A DNA stretch of 64,000 nucleotides from Shimia sp022448905 (GCF_047126315.1 NZ_CP138953.1:620001-684000), one strand, 5' to 3'; positions 24,992 to 33,342 are shown, counted from the stretch's first letter. Numbers and translations: made by a program. The notes: generated by a model from the sequence alone, not told the origin.

Positions 24992-26208
24992 TCTCCACTG
25001 CGGACTTCGTAAAACAAAACGGCCGCTACTTGCTGCCCGGCGCGATGCTGATGTTTATGTCCTGCTTTGGGCAAACCTTTTTCATCGGCACATTCGCCGC
25101 CGACATTCGAACGCATTTTAGTCTCTCTCACGGCGGTTGGGGCGCCATCTACATGTTGGGTACGGGCACGTCTGCGGTCATCATGCTTTGGGCTGGAACG
25201 TTGGCGGATCGGATTCGAGTGCGCATCCTTGGCCCACTGATGCTACTCCTACTAGCATCTGCGTGCATCGCGCTATCTCAGCTATCTTCGGTCTGGGTGC
25301 TGCCATTTGTGATCCTCGCGCTGCGTCTGACAGGGCAGGGCATGCTGACACACACCGCGGGCGTGGCGATGGCCCGTTGGTTTGCCGCATCGCGCGGGCG
25401 CGCGCTTGCTTTTGCCACCATGGGGTTCATGTGCGCCGAAGCCATCATGCCACTCACGGCTGTAAGCCTCAAAACACAATTTCACTGGCAGTGGATTTGG
25501 CTCGCGGCCGGCCTTCTTTGCCTAGCCATGGCACCGGTGGTGTTTTTGTTGCTCCGGCAAGAGCGAGAACCGCAAAGCCTTGCCAAAGACGAAAAAGCGC
25601 TTGGCATGGAAGGGCGCAACTGGTCCCGCCGGGAGGCCATCCAGCACCCAGTCTTCCTCTCCGCCATTCCTGCGATGATGGCCTTCCCCGCCTTCGCCAC
25701 AGTGTTTTTCTTCCAACAAGCCTATTTTGCGGAAATCAAAGGCTGGTCGCACCTGTCCTTGGTGGCGGTGTTCCCGCTTGGAACACTATCATTTGGCATA
25801 TCAACACTCGTTTATGGCTGGCTGATCGACAAACTTGGGGCCGCGCGGCTTATGCCGCTTTATCTTTTACCACTGGTCGCCGCCTTCACTATTCACGCCT
25901 GGGCACCCACGGTCAGCTGGGTCGCTGTGGGCGTGGTGCTCATGGGCATGGCGGGCGGTGGCATGGCAACTCTGCCTGCGTCGGTTTGGTCAGAGTTTTT
26001 CGGCACACAGCATCTGGGTGCTATCAAAGCCACCGTCGCCGCCTTTGGCGTGTTGGGGTCTGCCTTGGGTCCAGGTCTGTCCGGTTGGATGATCGATCAA
26101 GGCATCAACTACCAATCGCAACTGCAAGGCTTTGCGATCTGCTTCGCTGTCGCCAGCGCTGTGATGGTGGTGCCTTTCGCGCGCGCTCGAAACTCAACGG
26201 CGGCGTAG
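24988..26208 (+). CDS. Major facilitator superfamily transporter (406 aa)
   Basis: Twelve hydrophobic segments; the MFS loop 2-3 signature is seen as WAGTLADRIRVRILGP and its repeat as YGWLIDKLGAARLMP after segment 8. Long hydrophobic repeats with GGGMATLPASVWSEFFG near segment 10 resemble the oxalate/formate-antiporter and monocarboxylate-like MFS groups. The substrate cannot be read. It is coupled to the lipoprotein hydrolase by ATGA and its 3' end overlaps the convergent Smr gene by 15 bases. Confidence 0.9.
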   Translation: MISTADFVKQNGRYLLPGAMLMFMSCFGQTFFIGTFAADIRTHFSLSHGGWGAIYMLGTGTSAVIMLWAGTLADRIRVRILGPLMLLLLASACIALSQLSSVWVLPFVILALRLTGQGMLTHTAGVAMARWFAASRGRALAFATMGFMCAEAIMPLTAVSLKTQFHWQWIWLAAGLLCLAMAPVVFLLLRQEREPQSLAKDEKALGMEGRNWSRREAIQHPVFLSAIPAMMAFPAFATVFFFQQAYFAEIKGWSHLSLVAVFPLGTLSFGISTLVYGWLIDKLGAARLMPLYLLPLVAAFTIHAWAPTVSWVAVGVVLMGMAGGGMATLPASVWSEFFGTQHLGAIKATVAAFGVLGSALGPGLSGWMIDQGINYQSQLQGFAICFAVASAVMVVPFARARNSTAA

Positions 26209-26784
26209 ATAGACGTAATACGCCCCGGTACCGCCATGCCGGATATGGGCTTCCGCCACCTGCAAAATACACTGCTTCATTGGTGGCAGGGCAAACCACT
26301 GCGGCACCTGATGTTTGAGCACCCCACGCCGGGTCGGGATCGGCCCTTCGTCCCGTTTGGTTTTGCCCTTGCCTGTGATCACCAGAACAACCCGCTTGCC
26401 CTCCCCATGAGAGCGCATAATGAAACCGGTCAACGCTCCATGTGCCTGATCTGCGGTCATGCCATGTAGGTCGATCTTGCCTTCAGGCACCAGCTTCCCG
26501 CGCTTCATGCGGCCAAAGGCTTTCTTATCCATCTGCACAGGCTGCCGTGCCACACGTTCGGAGACCGATCCCATCAAATCATGCATCGAGGGACTGGTAT
26601 TGGCTTTGGAGCCAACTTCAAAATCCGGCAGGGCAGGGGAAAGATGTGGCCTTGGCTTCTTGATCGGCTTTGGCTTGGGTTTTGGCAGCTCATGCGCGCT
26701 TGTGCCGGGATGTAACCGCTCAGCAGTATCTGCCACCTTCCGCCAGAGGGTGACTTCTTCTTCACTCAGTTTCCGCCGTGTCAC
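26194..26784 (-). CDS. Smr-domain protein (196 aa)
   Basis: The C-terminal small MutS-related domain (about residues 100-190) has GKIDLHGMTADQAHGAL, VLVITGKGKTKRDEG and PTRRGVLKHQVPQWF. The D-L-H-G and T-G-K-G motifs form the nuclease-like site. The N-terminus has a Pro/Lys-rich stretch (PKPKPKPIKKPRP), probably a flexible nucleic-acid-binding linker. Smr proteins cleave structured DNA or RNA; some act on collided ribosomes. It is the third gene of the tim44-mltA-smr operon, overlapping mltA by four bases. Confidence 0.9.
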   Translation of the reverse strand: MTRRKLSEEEVTLWRKVADTAERLHPGTSAHELPKPKPKPIKKPRPHLSPALPDFEVGSKANTSPSMHDLMGSVSERVARQPVQMDKKAFGRMKRGKLVPEGKIDLHGMTADQAHGALTGFIMRSHGEGKRVVLVITGKGKTKRDEGPIPTRRGVLKHQVPQWFALPPMKQCILQVAEAHIRHGGTGAYYVYLRRR

Positions 26785-27818
26785 AGCACCGACTCCGGCA
26801 ACATCGCATAGGCCCGCTGAATGGGCAAAAGCACTACCATGCGACCGGGGTCTTTAAGCGTGCCCGCCGCCTTACCGGCCTCATCCCCAGTGCCAAAAAA
26901 GATATCGGCCCGCTGCGCACCTTTGATGGCCGATCCAGTATCCTGCGCAATCATCAGTCGCCGCAGAGGTCCCGCACCGTCTTTCTCCACCCAAACCGGC
27001 GCGCCCAACGGCGTGAACTTCGGATCAACGGCCACTGACCGCATTGCTGTGATCGAGCGGTTCATCGCCCCTAAAGGACCTTTGTGCGCGGGCACGCGGT
27101 TCACTTCGCGGAAGAACACAAAGCTGTCGTTGTGGCGCAGCAGTTCCGCCCCATCCACCGGATTGCGTTTCACCCAATTCTTGATCACCTGCGCACTCAC
27201 CTGATGCGCATTATACACACCGCGTCGCACCAACTCGGCACCAACAGAGCGGTATTTGTGCCCATTGGCCCCACCGTAGCCGACACGAATGTAGGACCCA
27301 TTGGGCAGGCGAATGCGCCCCGAACCTTGGATTTGCAGAAAAAACAGCTCCACACTGTCATCCACCCAGGCAATCTCCAACCCGCGTCCTTGAAGTGCAC
27401 CGCTGGTCTCAATCTCGCGCCGTGTCAGCCATTGGCCACCTTTGGCCTCCCGCGGCATTTTGTAGACAGGGAAGCGATACCGCCCGCTTGGCGTCAACGA
27501 TCCATCCAGCTCCGGCTCAAAATAGCCGGTGAACAGCGCCGATTTATCTTTCTCCTCAATCAGTACCGGCCGAAACAGAAGCTCAAAAAACTTACGGGCG
27601 TCTTCAATGCCCGTCGCCGCCGCACATAACGTCTGCCAGTCCGGCGCGTCAAAGTCTACACAAGTATTCAGAAAAACTTGACGGGCGGCCTCGTGATCAT
27701 CTGCGGCCCACCCGTCCAGGTCGTCAAACGACAGGATTTTCATATGTGTTTCGGACATGGCTGCCCCTCCGGCCATCACAAAGACCGCGGCCAAAGCCGC
27801 CCGAAACGCCCGGATCAT
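26781..27818 (-). CDS. mltA: Membrane-bound lytic murein transglycosylase A (345 aa)
   Basis: Cleaves peptidoglycan glycan strands with 1,6-anhydro ring formation. The signal peptide MIRAFRAALAAVFVMAGGAA lacks a lipobox Cys, so the protein is probably periplasmic rather than a lipoprotein. Family motifs: SALFTGYFEPELDGS, FFLQIQGSGRIRL and LMIAQDTGSAIKGAQRADIFFG, the 3D domain whose Asp is catalytic. ATG 27818 overlaps the tim44-like stop (ATGA). The released anhydro-muropeptides are the source of substrate for the AmgK/MurU recycling pair encoded at 10.3-12.0 kb. Confidence 0.94.
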   Translation of the reverse strand: MIRAFRAALAAVFVMAGGAAMSETHMKILSFDDLDGWAADDHEAARQVFLNTCVDFDAPDWQTLCAAATGIEDARKFFELLFRPVLIEEKDKSALFTGYFEPELDGSLTPSGRYRFPVYKMPREAKGGQWLTRREIETSGALQGRGLEIAWVDDSVELFFLQIQGSGRIRLPNGSYIRVGYGGANGHKYRSVGAELVRRGVYNAHQVSAQVIKNWVKRNPVDGAELLRHNDSFVFFREVNRVPAHKGPLGAMNRSITAMRSVAVDPKFTPLGAPVWVEKDGAGPLRRLMIAQDTGSAIKGAQRADIFFGTGDEAGKAAGTLKDPGRMVVLLPIQRAYAMLPESVL

Positions 27819-28474
27819 TCGCCCGTGGCAACAAGCTGCCAGTTTGGATCGTCCGATCCCATCACGCGGGCAAAGGTCCAAATGTCCTTCTGCCGCTTAA
27901 TCTGGCTTTCGCTGCCCTCAACAATCTCACCAGCGTTGTCCCGCACAACATGGGTCAGCTCACCCACATAGCGCACAGTGATTTCGCCTTCTTTGGTGTT
28001 CTCGTCAAAATGCGCCGCTTGCAGCACCATTTCACGCACCCCAACAAATTCGCTTTCCACGGTCAGACCTTTGTCCGCGCGCATCTCTACCACATGTGCA
28101 AAGCTCTCATAGACTTCTTCGCCCAAGAACGGCTGGATGCTCGCCAGATCACCTTTCTCAAAGGCCATCAGGATCATCTCATAGGCCCCACGTGCACCGC
28201 CAAGGAAGTCGTTCACGCCAAACTGCGGCTCCATCGACTTCATCTTCGCCAGCGCCAGCGCATTCACGCTGCCTTCTTCGGCGTGATCCAGAATGTCCTG
28301 GTCTGGGCCGCCTTCGATCACCTCAAGGTCCGGCCCCTTGCGACGGGCCTGTGAAACACCTTCCTGACGTGGCTCTTCATAGCCCTCTCGAGTCCCCAAA
28401 ACACTGCGCAGACGCAAGATCAGAAACACGGCAATACCGGCAAGAACCAGAAGTTGAATTAGGGAGGAGTTCAT
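27815..28474 (-). CDS. Tim44/TimA-domain membrane protein (219 aa)
   Basis: One N-terminal transmembrane segment (SSLIQLLVLAGIAVFLILRL), a polar linker, then a Tim44-like domain of about 150 residues (GARGAYEMILMAFEKGDLASIQPFLGEEVYESFA; FDENTKEGEITVRYVGEL; DIWTFARVMGSDDPNWQLV). The fold is shared with the mitochondrial import factor Tim44; the bacterial role is unclear, perhaps tethering at the inner membrane. ATG 28474 has GGGAGGAG upstream. First gene of the operon with mltA and smr, divergent from fxsA; secB lies further on, giving a cluster of envelope-related genes. Confidence 0.92.
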   Translation of the reverse strand: MNSSLIQLLVLAGIAVFLILRLRSVLGTREGYEEPRQEGVSQARRKGPDLEVIEGGPDQDILDHAEEGSVNALALAKMKSMEPQFGVNDFLGGARGAYEMILMAFEKGDLASIQPFLGEEVYESFAHVVEMRADKGLTVESEFVGVREMVLQAAHFDENTKEGEITVRYVGELTHVVRDNAGEIVEGSESQIKRQKDIWTFARVMGSDDPNWQLVATGE

Positions 28475-28578
28475 TTGAACCTCATGTTGGGCATGGAAAC
28501 ACTGTTCTCTCGCACTTATGTAAGTCACGGGCGGGGTCAAGTCCACCTCGCCAAATGTAGCAATGGAGTAAAGCTAAG

Positions 28579-29121
28579 ATGTGGCTCTTGTTGGCCTTTA
28601 TCGCGATCCCCATGATCGAAATCGCCCTGTTCATCAGCGTTGGTGGCGCCATTGGCCTGTGGCCGACCTTGGCGATTGTCCTGCTGACGGCCATTCTTGG
28701 CACACATCTGGTGCGTTCTCAGGGACTTGCCGCCATCGGAAACGTGCAGCAATCCTTCAATGAACTCAACGATCCAACCGAGCCTTTGGCCCACGGCGCC
28801 ATGATCCTGATCGCCGGTGTTTTACTGTTGACGCCAGGTTTCTTTACAGACGCCGTTGGATTTGCTCTCCTGACCCCAGCTTTCCGCAAAATCATGTTTG
28901 AGTTTGCCCGAAGACGCGTGCGCGTTCAGAGCTTTACCATGGGCAGCACCCACTCTGCATCTTTTCATTCCGATCCGGCAAACCATGGCCACGGTCCAGC
29001 GCGCTCCGATGTGATTGACGGTGAATTCTCCGAAGTGGATCCCGCGCCAGAAAGCCCGCATCCACAGGTGGACAGCCTCAAAAAACCTACGCATAAACCA
29101 TCCGGTTGGACTAAACATTGA
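28579..29121 (+). CDS. fxsA: FxsA family membrane protein (180 aa)
   Basis: Cytoplasmic membrane protein with an N-terminal FxsA domain: MWLLLAFIAIPMIEIALFIS, then AIGLWPTLAIVLLTAILGTH, HGAMILIAGVLLLTPGFFTD and AVGFALLTPAFRKIMFEFAR. Overproduction of E. coli FxsA relieves exclusion of phage T7 by the F plasmid; its normal role is unknown. The C-terminal 60 residues are hydrophilic and His/Ser-rich. ATG 28579 lies across 104 bases from the divergent tim44-like gene; secB follows after 55 bases. Confidence 0.9.
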   Translation: MWLLLAFIAIPMIEIALFISVGGAIGLWPTLAIVLLTAILGTHLVRSQGLAAIGNVQQSFNELNDPTEPLAHGAMILIAGVLLLTPGFFTDAVGFALLTPAFRKIMFEFARRRVRVQSFTMGSTHSASFHSDPANHGHGPARSDVIDGEFSEVDPAPESPHPQVDSLKKPTHKPSGWTKH

Positions 29122-29176
29122 GCCCCGTAATTTGACCTGATAAAGCAGGGCAAACGAATTCTTTTGGAGACTTCCC

Positions 29177-29674
29177 ATGGCGGAAAACGAAAACGGTGCA
29201 GCACAAGCGCCGCAGCTGAAAATGAACGTACTGACCCAATTCGTACGCGACATGTCGTTCGAAAATATCCTGGCTCAGAAAGGCTCTGCCGGTAACCCGC
29301 AGCCTGACGTTCAGGTTCAGGTGAACCTTGATGCGAAAAAGCGCACCGCGGACCATCAGTTCGAAGTGGCCATGAAGCTGAACATCACCGCCAAGAACAA
29401 AGAAGACGGCGCTGAGATGTTCATTCTGGAACTGGACTACGCCGGTGTGTTCCATGTGGAAGGTGTGCCAGAAGACCAGCTGCACCCATTCCTGCTGATC
29501 GAATGCCCACGCATGCTGTTCCCATTTGTACGCCGCATCGTGTCCGACGTAACCCGCGACGGTGGCTTCCCGCCACTGAATCTGGAAACCATCGACTTTG
29601 TGGCTCTGTACCGCTCTGAGCTTCAGCGCCGCGCACAAGAGCAACAGGCCACAGAACAGCCGGTCGCCAACTAA
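29177..29674 (+). CDS. secB: Protein-export chaperone SecB (165 aa)
   Basis: Tetrameric cytosolic chaperone that keeps preproteins unfolded and hands them to SecA. It contains NVLTQFVRDMSFENILA, VNLDAKKRTADHQFEVAMKL, ELDYAGVFHVEG and the conserved LLIECPRMLFPFVRRIVSDV, followed by GGFPPLNLETIDFVALY. ATG 29177 has TTTGGAGA upstream. It is followed by a strong bidirectional terminator shared with dnaQ. Confidence 0.98.
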   Translation: MAENENGAAQAPQLKMNVLTQFVRDMSFENILAQKGSAGNPQPDVQVQVNLDAKKRTADHQFEVAMKLNITAKNKEDGAEMFILELDYAGVFHVEGVPEDQLHPFLLIECPRMLFPFVRRIVSDVTRDGGFPPLNLETIDFVALYRSELQRRAQEQQATEQPVAN

Positions 29675-29695
29675 GCGATCCGCTGTCAAAAATTC

Positions 29696-29726
29696 AGGCG
29701 CTGCCCTCGCGGGCGGCGCCTTTTTT
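29696..29726. terminator. Bidirectional terminator between secB and dnaQ
   Basis: Stem of about 11 bp, AGGCGCTGCCC with GGGCGGCGCCT (one T-G pair) and a TCGC loop, followed by a run of T on the plus strand. It sits six bases from the dnaQ stop codon on the other strand. Confidence 0.9.
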
Positions 29727-29731
29727 GTGGG

Positions 29732-30466
29732 TTATCCCAGTTTAGTCCAAAGCGCGTTGTCGCCCATCTTTTCGACAAACTCCTTGTGCGCTATCGCCTC
29801 TTCTTCGGTCAGACGCGAGGGCAGGGGCGTTGCCCGTTTCGTGGGGCGCCAATCATCCATCTGCACCGATTTGGTCTTTCCACCGCCACCTGACGCCAGA
29901 ACCAGATCAGGCTGCCGGCCACCAATCAGTTCAAGATAAACCTCCGCTAGGATTTCGGAGTCCAACAACGCGCCGTGCAATGTCCGCGAGGAGTTGTCGA
30001 TGCCATACCGACGGCACAAAGCGTCCAAAGTGGCGGGCGAGCCGGGGAATTTGTTGCGCGCCATGGCCAACGTATCTACCGCCCGATCCATCGGGATCTC
30101 CGGCAAGTTCATCCAGCTCAGCTCCGCATTCAGGAACTTCATGTCAAATTTGGCGTTATGGATGACCAATTTACTGTCATTGCCAATGAAATCCAAAAAC
30201 GCTTGTCCGTGCGCCTCAAAGACCTTCTTGTCTTTCAGCGTCACCTCACCCGGCTGCGCATCCCGCGGAACGTCGAGCAAATCCGGCCCAATCCCGTGCA
30301 CGCCAAAGGCCTCTTCCGGCATGTTCCGCATCGGGTTGACGTAGACGTGAAACGTCTCACCGGTGGGCAGGTGGTTGTACAATTCCAACGCCCCGATCTC
30401 GACAATCCGATCGCCGGAGAACGGATCAAACCCAGTGGTTTCCGTATCGAGTACGATTTCACGCAT
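29732..30466 (-). CDS. dnaQ: DNA polymerase III epsilon subunit, proofreading exonuclease (244 aa)
   Basis: 3'-5' exonuclease of the replicase. DEDDh motifs: ExoI VLDTETTGFDP, ExoII LVIHNAKFDMKFLNAEL and ExoIII RTLHGALLDSEILAEVYLEL with the His and Asp. The C-terminal segment after residue 185 is the alpha-subunit-binding tail. Last gene of the maf-aroE-coaE-dnaQ operon, overlapping coaE by eight bases and transcribed away from the proposed origin. Confidence 0.97.
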   Translation of the reverse strand: MREIVLDTETTGFDPFSGDRIVEIGALELYNHLPTGETFHVYVNPMRNMPEEAFGVHGIGPDLLDVPRDAQPGEVTLKDKKVFEAHGQAFLDFIGNDSKLVIHNAKFDMKFLNAELSWMNLPEIPMDRAVDTLAMARNKFPGSPATLDALCRRYGIDNSSRTLHGALLDSEILAEVYLELIGGRQPDLVLASGGGGKTKSVQMDDWRPTKRATPLPSRLTEEEAIAHKEFVEKMGDNALWTKLG

Positions 30467-31052
30467 TGGCCAACTGTCCCCTGATGGTGGTCACAATCTT
30501 CTCCACCTGCTGGCGCGCATGGTCAAGCGCATCCGTGATCACAACATAGTCCGAGCGGGCCACTTTTTCCTCATTTGGCATCTGTTTGGCGCGGATCTGC
30601 TCAAACTGTACCTCAGTCATCGTGCCCCGTGCCAAAACACGGTCTCGCTGCAGTTCCGCTGGAATAGAGACGCATACAACCGCATCCATTGCGTCGTTTC
30701 CGCCGGTTTCAAACAGCAACGGAATGTCAAAAACCAGAATATCAGCTTTGGCAGAGGCGATGAAGGCGGCACGGTCTTGCGCCACCAAAGGGTGCACAAT
30801 TTCCTCAATCATTTTGAGCGCCGAAGGGTCGCGCCCAATCACCTCTTTGAGTTTGTCACGCGACACGGCACCGGCAACCACGGCCTCCGGAAACTTCGCC
30901 TGCATGGGCGCGACCGCCGCGCCGCCCACATCATAAAGCCGATGCACCGCTGCATCCGCATCCCAAAGCGCACAGCCCAGATCGACAAACATCTGTGCCG
31001 TGGTCGATTTTCCCATGCCAATCGAACCTGTCAGGCCAAGCTTGAAGCTCAT
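30459..31052 (-). CDS. coaE: Dephospho-CoA kinase (197 aa)
   Basis: Last step of CoA synthesis, phosphorylating the 3' hydroxyl of dephospho-CoA. P-loop GLTGSIGMGKSTTAQMF at residues 7-23, then CALWDADAAVHRLYD with the catalytic Asp and IVHPLVAQDR, LVFDIPLLFETGGND and the lid ARGTMTEVQFEQIRAKQ. It overlaps aroE by four bases upstream and dnaQ by eight downstream. Confidence 0.97.
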   Translation of the reverse strand: MSFKLGLTGSIGMGKSTTAQMFVDLGCALWDADAAVHRLYDVGGAAVAPMQAKFPEAVVAGAVSRDKLKEVIGRDPSALKMIEEIVHPLVAQDRAAFIASAKADILVFDIPLLFETGGNDAMDAVVCVSIPAELQRDRVLARGTMTEVQFEQIRAKQMPNEEKVARSDYVVITDALDHARQQVEKIVTTIRGQLANA

Positions 31053-31882
31053 CCCAAAACCACGCGCCTAGTTTCGTCATCCACCACAGGGCGGCGCCCA
31101 AACCAGCGTTCAAAACCGGGAACCGCTTGATGCAGCAACATGCCCAATCCATCCACGGTCACACAGCCAATCTCATTGGCTGTGCGCAGGAAGTTTGTGG
31201 TCAACGGCGTATACACCAGATCGGTCACCACGGTTTCTTTGCGCAGCCCATCCATCGGCACACGCAACTCTGATTTACCGGTCATACCCAGCGACGTGGT
31301 GTTTACCAGCGTGGCGCCTTCTTCCAGAATATTGCCCGCCTGCACCCATTCGACGACCTTCACCCGCGCACCAAAGTCTTCGCGCAGCTTGTCCGCCCGC
31401 ACACGTGTGCGGTTGGTCAGCAAAATCTCAGGCGCGCCGGCATCAAGTAAAGACGCCACAACAGCCCGCGCGGCACCCCCCGCGCCCAGCACAACAGCTG
31501 GACCTGCCGAAGCATCCCATTCCGGAGCGCCCTGACGCAGGTTTTCGATAAACCCGTAGCCATCGGTATTGTCCCCCAGAATACTGCCATCGTTGAGAAA
31601 GATCAGTGTGTTCACCGCCCCAATCAGCGTTGCGCGATCCGTGATCTGGTCGACAAACTGCATCATCCGCTCTTTATGGGGAATTGTCACGTTACAGCCG
31701 ACAAACCCCATCTTTGGCATGGCTTTCAAAACATCGCCCAGAGCATCCGCTTCGACCTCCAGCGGCACATAGTGTCCGGCAATGTCATACGTCTTCAGCC
31801 AATGCCCGTGCAGGACCGGTGATTTTGAGTGCGCAATCGGGTTCCCGATCACACCCGCCAAAGGAATGGACGGCAGTGTCAT
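31049..31882 (-). CDS. aroE: Shikimate dehydrogenase (277 aa)
   Basis: NADPH-dependent reduction of 3-dehydroshikimate in aromatic amino acid synthesis. Substrate-site motif IAHSKSPVLHGHWL near residue 17; catalytic Lys in CNVTIPHKERM; Rossmann loop VVLGAGGAARAVVASL and NRTRVRADKL for NADPH selectivity; the C-terminal GLGMLLHQAVPGFERWFG is diagnostic. It overlaps maf and coaE by four bases each, so the operon is tightly coupled. Confidence 0.97.
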   Translation of the reverse strand: MTLPSIPLAGVIGNPIAHSKSPVLHGHWLKTYDIAGHYVPLEVEADALGDVLKAMPKMGFVGCNVTIPHKERMMQFVDQITDRATLIGAVNTLIFLNDGSILGDNTDGYGFIENLRQGAPEWDASAGPAVVLGAGGAARAVVASLLDAGAPEILLTNRTRVRADKLREDFGARVKVVEWVQAGNILEEGATLVNTTSLGMTGKSELRVPMDGLRKETVVTDLVYTPLTTNFLRTANEIGCVTVDGLGMLLHQAVPGFERWFGRRPVVDDETRRVVLG

Positions 31883-32478
31883 TGTGGCAGTTCTCCCCGC
31901 GTCGTCAGGAACGACAGAATTTCTACAAGCGACATACCAAGGACGGTGAAGTAGTCCCCGTCGATCTTGTCAAAAAGCCGCACGCCTTCTTCTTCCAACT
32001 TATACCCACCAACCGAATGGCGGATGCTGTCAAAGTTGCGATCCAGGTAGCCCTCAAGAAAGTCGTTGCTGAATTGCCGCATGAACAACCGCACAACACC
32101 CACATGCCGCCAGAGCGGCTCGCCATTCTGATAAATCACCGCGGCAGACAGCAACATATGGCGCTGCCCTCGTAGCAACAGCAACTGATTGCGCGCATCA
32201 TCCACGCTGGCAGGCTTGGAAAAAATCGTGCCCTGAAAATCCAGCACCTGATCACAGCCCAAAACCAACGCCTCTGGCCGCTTCAAACTGACTTTCCGCG
32301 CTTTGGACTCCGCCAACGCGTCCGCCACATCCCGCGGCGTGGCCCCTTCCGCCTGTAGAGATCGTTTGATCATCTCTTCATCTACACGCGGCTTAACGGT
32401 TTCGTAACCAACATTGGCTTTAGATAGGAGCTGAGCCCGTATCTCAGAGCCCGAAGCAAGGATCAGGGGTTCGGTCAT
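31879..32478 (-). CDS. maf: Maf-family nucleoside triphosphate pyrophosphatase (199 aa)
   Basis: House-cleaning pyrophosphatase for non-canonical or methylated nucleotides (YceF/YhdE group). It starts MTEPLILASGSEIRAQLLSK, the Maf signature S-x-x-R-x-x-L-L; LVLGCDQVLDFQG carries the catalytic Asp and RHSVGGYKLEEEGVRLFDKI the substrate loop. First gene of the maf-aroE-coaE-dnaQ operon. Its start codon overlaps a perfect DnaA box (32478-32486), there is no ribosome site of note, and its promoter must lie inside the origin region, so its transcription could respond to DnaA. Confidence 0.95.
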   Translation of the reverse strand: MTEPLILASGSEIRAQLLSKANVGYETVKPRVDEEMIKRSLQAEGATPRDVADALAESKARKVSLKRPEALVLGCDQVLDFQGTIFSKPASVDDARNQLLLLRGQRHMLLSAAVIYQNGEPLWRHVGVVRLFMRQFSNDFLEGYLDRNFDSIRHSVGGYKLEEEGVRLFDKIDGDYFTVLGMSLVEILSFLTTRGELPQ

Positions 32479-32486
32479 GTGGATAA
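32478..32486 (-). promoter_or_regulatory. DnaA box (perfect), overlapping the maf start codon
   Basis: TGTGGATAA on the plus strand, the reverse complement of the consensus TTATCCACA. Confidence 0.85.
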
Positions 32487-32660
32487 ATCCGTGGAGAAGG
32501 GAAGGAACTTCTTGAGAGTCCTTTCTGGAAATTTCTGTGGGGTTTTGCAAGCTGGGGAAACTCCCCGCCGTCTCACGGAAATCCCCCGATTTTCTGCACG
32601 GTGGACGGGGAAAACTTTGCCTGTGGGAGGAATCACCTGCATACCTGTTTCTCCACCCGC

Positions 32661-32669
32661 TTATCCACA
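32661..32669 (+). promoter_or_regulatory. DnaA box (perfect) in oriC
   Basis: TTATCCACA, exact match to the consensus, near the middle of the gap. Confidence 0.88.
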
Positions 32670-32817
32670 ATCACGCTCCTGTCATATTTCTTTCAAAGCA
32701 CTGAAATCATTAAGACCTTTTAACTTTCTCACCAGATGTTGATACAGATCAGAGCAAAGAGTTCAGATGTGGGTAAGTCATAGGGGAAATTGATAATCCA
32801 CAGGATTGGGCGTCCCT

Positions 32818-32862
32818 ACTTAATCATCATCCTTTTCTATATATATTTATTTATTATAGAGA
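32818..32862. other. A/T-rich probable DNA unwinding element
   Basis: Contains an unbroken run of 18 A/T bases (ATATATATTTATTTATTATA core) flanked by TAATCAT repeats, in an otherwise GC-rich genome, next to the last DnaA box. Confidence 0.7.
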
Positions 32863-32892
32863 GGGTCGGGCTTCGTTCAGGAACAAACCGGC

Positions 32893-33342
32893 ATGAGTTA
32901 CTTTCTCGTCGACATTTACCCATACGTACTCTCGCTTCACATCATAGCAGTGATCAGCTGGATGGCAGGTATTTTTTACCTTCCCCGTTTGTTTGTGTAT
33001 CACGCAGAGCGGGCAGAGAAGGGGGATCAACTTGATGAAACCCTGAAGATCATGGAATACAAGCTTCAGCGCTATATCATGGCGCCCGCAAGCGTTGTTG
33101 CCTGGGCCGCAGGCCTCACGCTTGTCTTTACTCCTGGCATTGTCGATTGGTCTGCGATCTGGCCGTATACGAAAGCGTTCGGCGTGATCTCCATGACCGT
33201 GTTTGATCATTGGCTGATGATCATGCGAAAGAAATTTGGCTGTGATGAAAACACGCTTACCGGTCGCCAGTACCGCATAATGAACGAAGTTCCGACGGTT
33301 TTGATGGTTCTGATTGTGGTCTCGGTTGTGGTGAAATTCTGA
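32893..33342 (+). CDS. hemJ: HemJ protoporphyrinogen IX oxidase (149 aa)
   Basis: Oxygen-independent protoporphyrinogen oxidase of haem (and chlorophyll) synthesis, an integral membrane protein. Four hydrophobic segments; conserved His of LSLHIIAVISWMAGIFYLPRL near residue 15 and the RLFVYHAE segment that follows. MEYKLQRYIMAPASVVAW carries the conserved Lys/Arg. No cysteine pair or flavin motif is expected in this family. It starts directly at the right edge of oriC with AGGA about ten bases before ATG, and is transcribed towards rho. Confidence 0.95.
   Translation: MSYFLVDIYPYVLSLHIIAVISWMAGIFYLPRLFVYHAERAEKGDQLDETLKIMEYKLQRYIMAPASVVAWAAGLTLVFTPGIVDWSAIWPYTKAFGVISMTVFDHWLMIMRKKFGCDENTLTGRQYRIMNEVPTVLMVLIVVSVVVKF

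Larger units (their letters stand above)
32479..32892. other. Chromosomal replication origin region (oriC)
   Basis: A 414-bp gap between divergently transcribed maf and hemJ. It contains perfect DnaA boxes at 32478-32486 (minus) and 32661-32669 (plus), and one-mismatch boxes at 32768-32776 (TTACCCACA, minus) and 32794-32802 (TAATCCACA, plus). The last two are followed within 20 bases by an A/T-rich stretch that could unwind. Two GANTC methylation sites (32516-32520, 32630-32634) and three GGGGAAA heptamers lie between the boxes. Genes on each side point away from it, and parAB with two parS sites lies 3-7 kb away. I know of no plasmid functions in the window that would offer another explanation. 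Confidence 0.87.
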
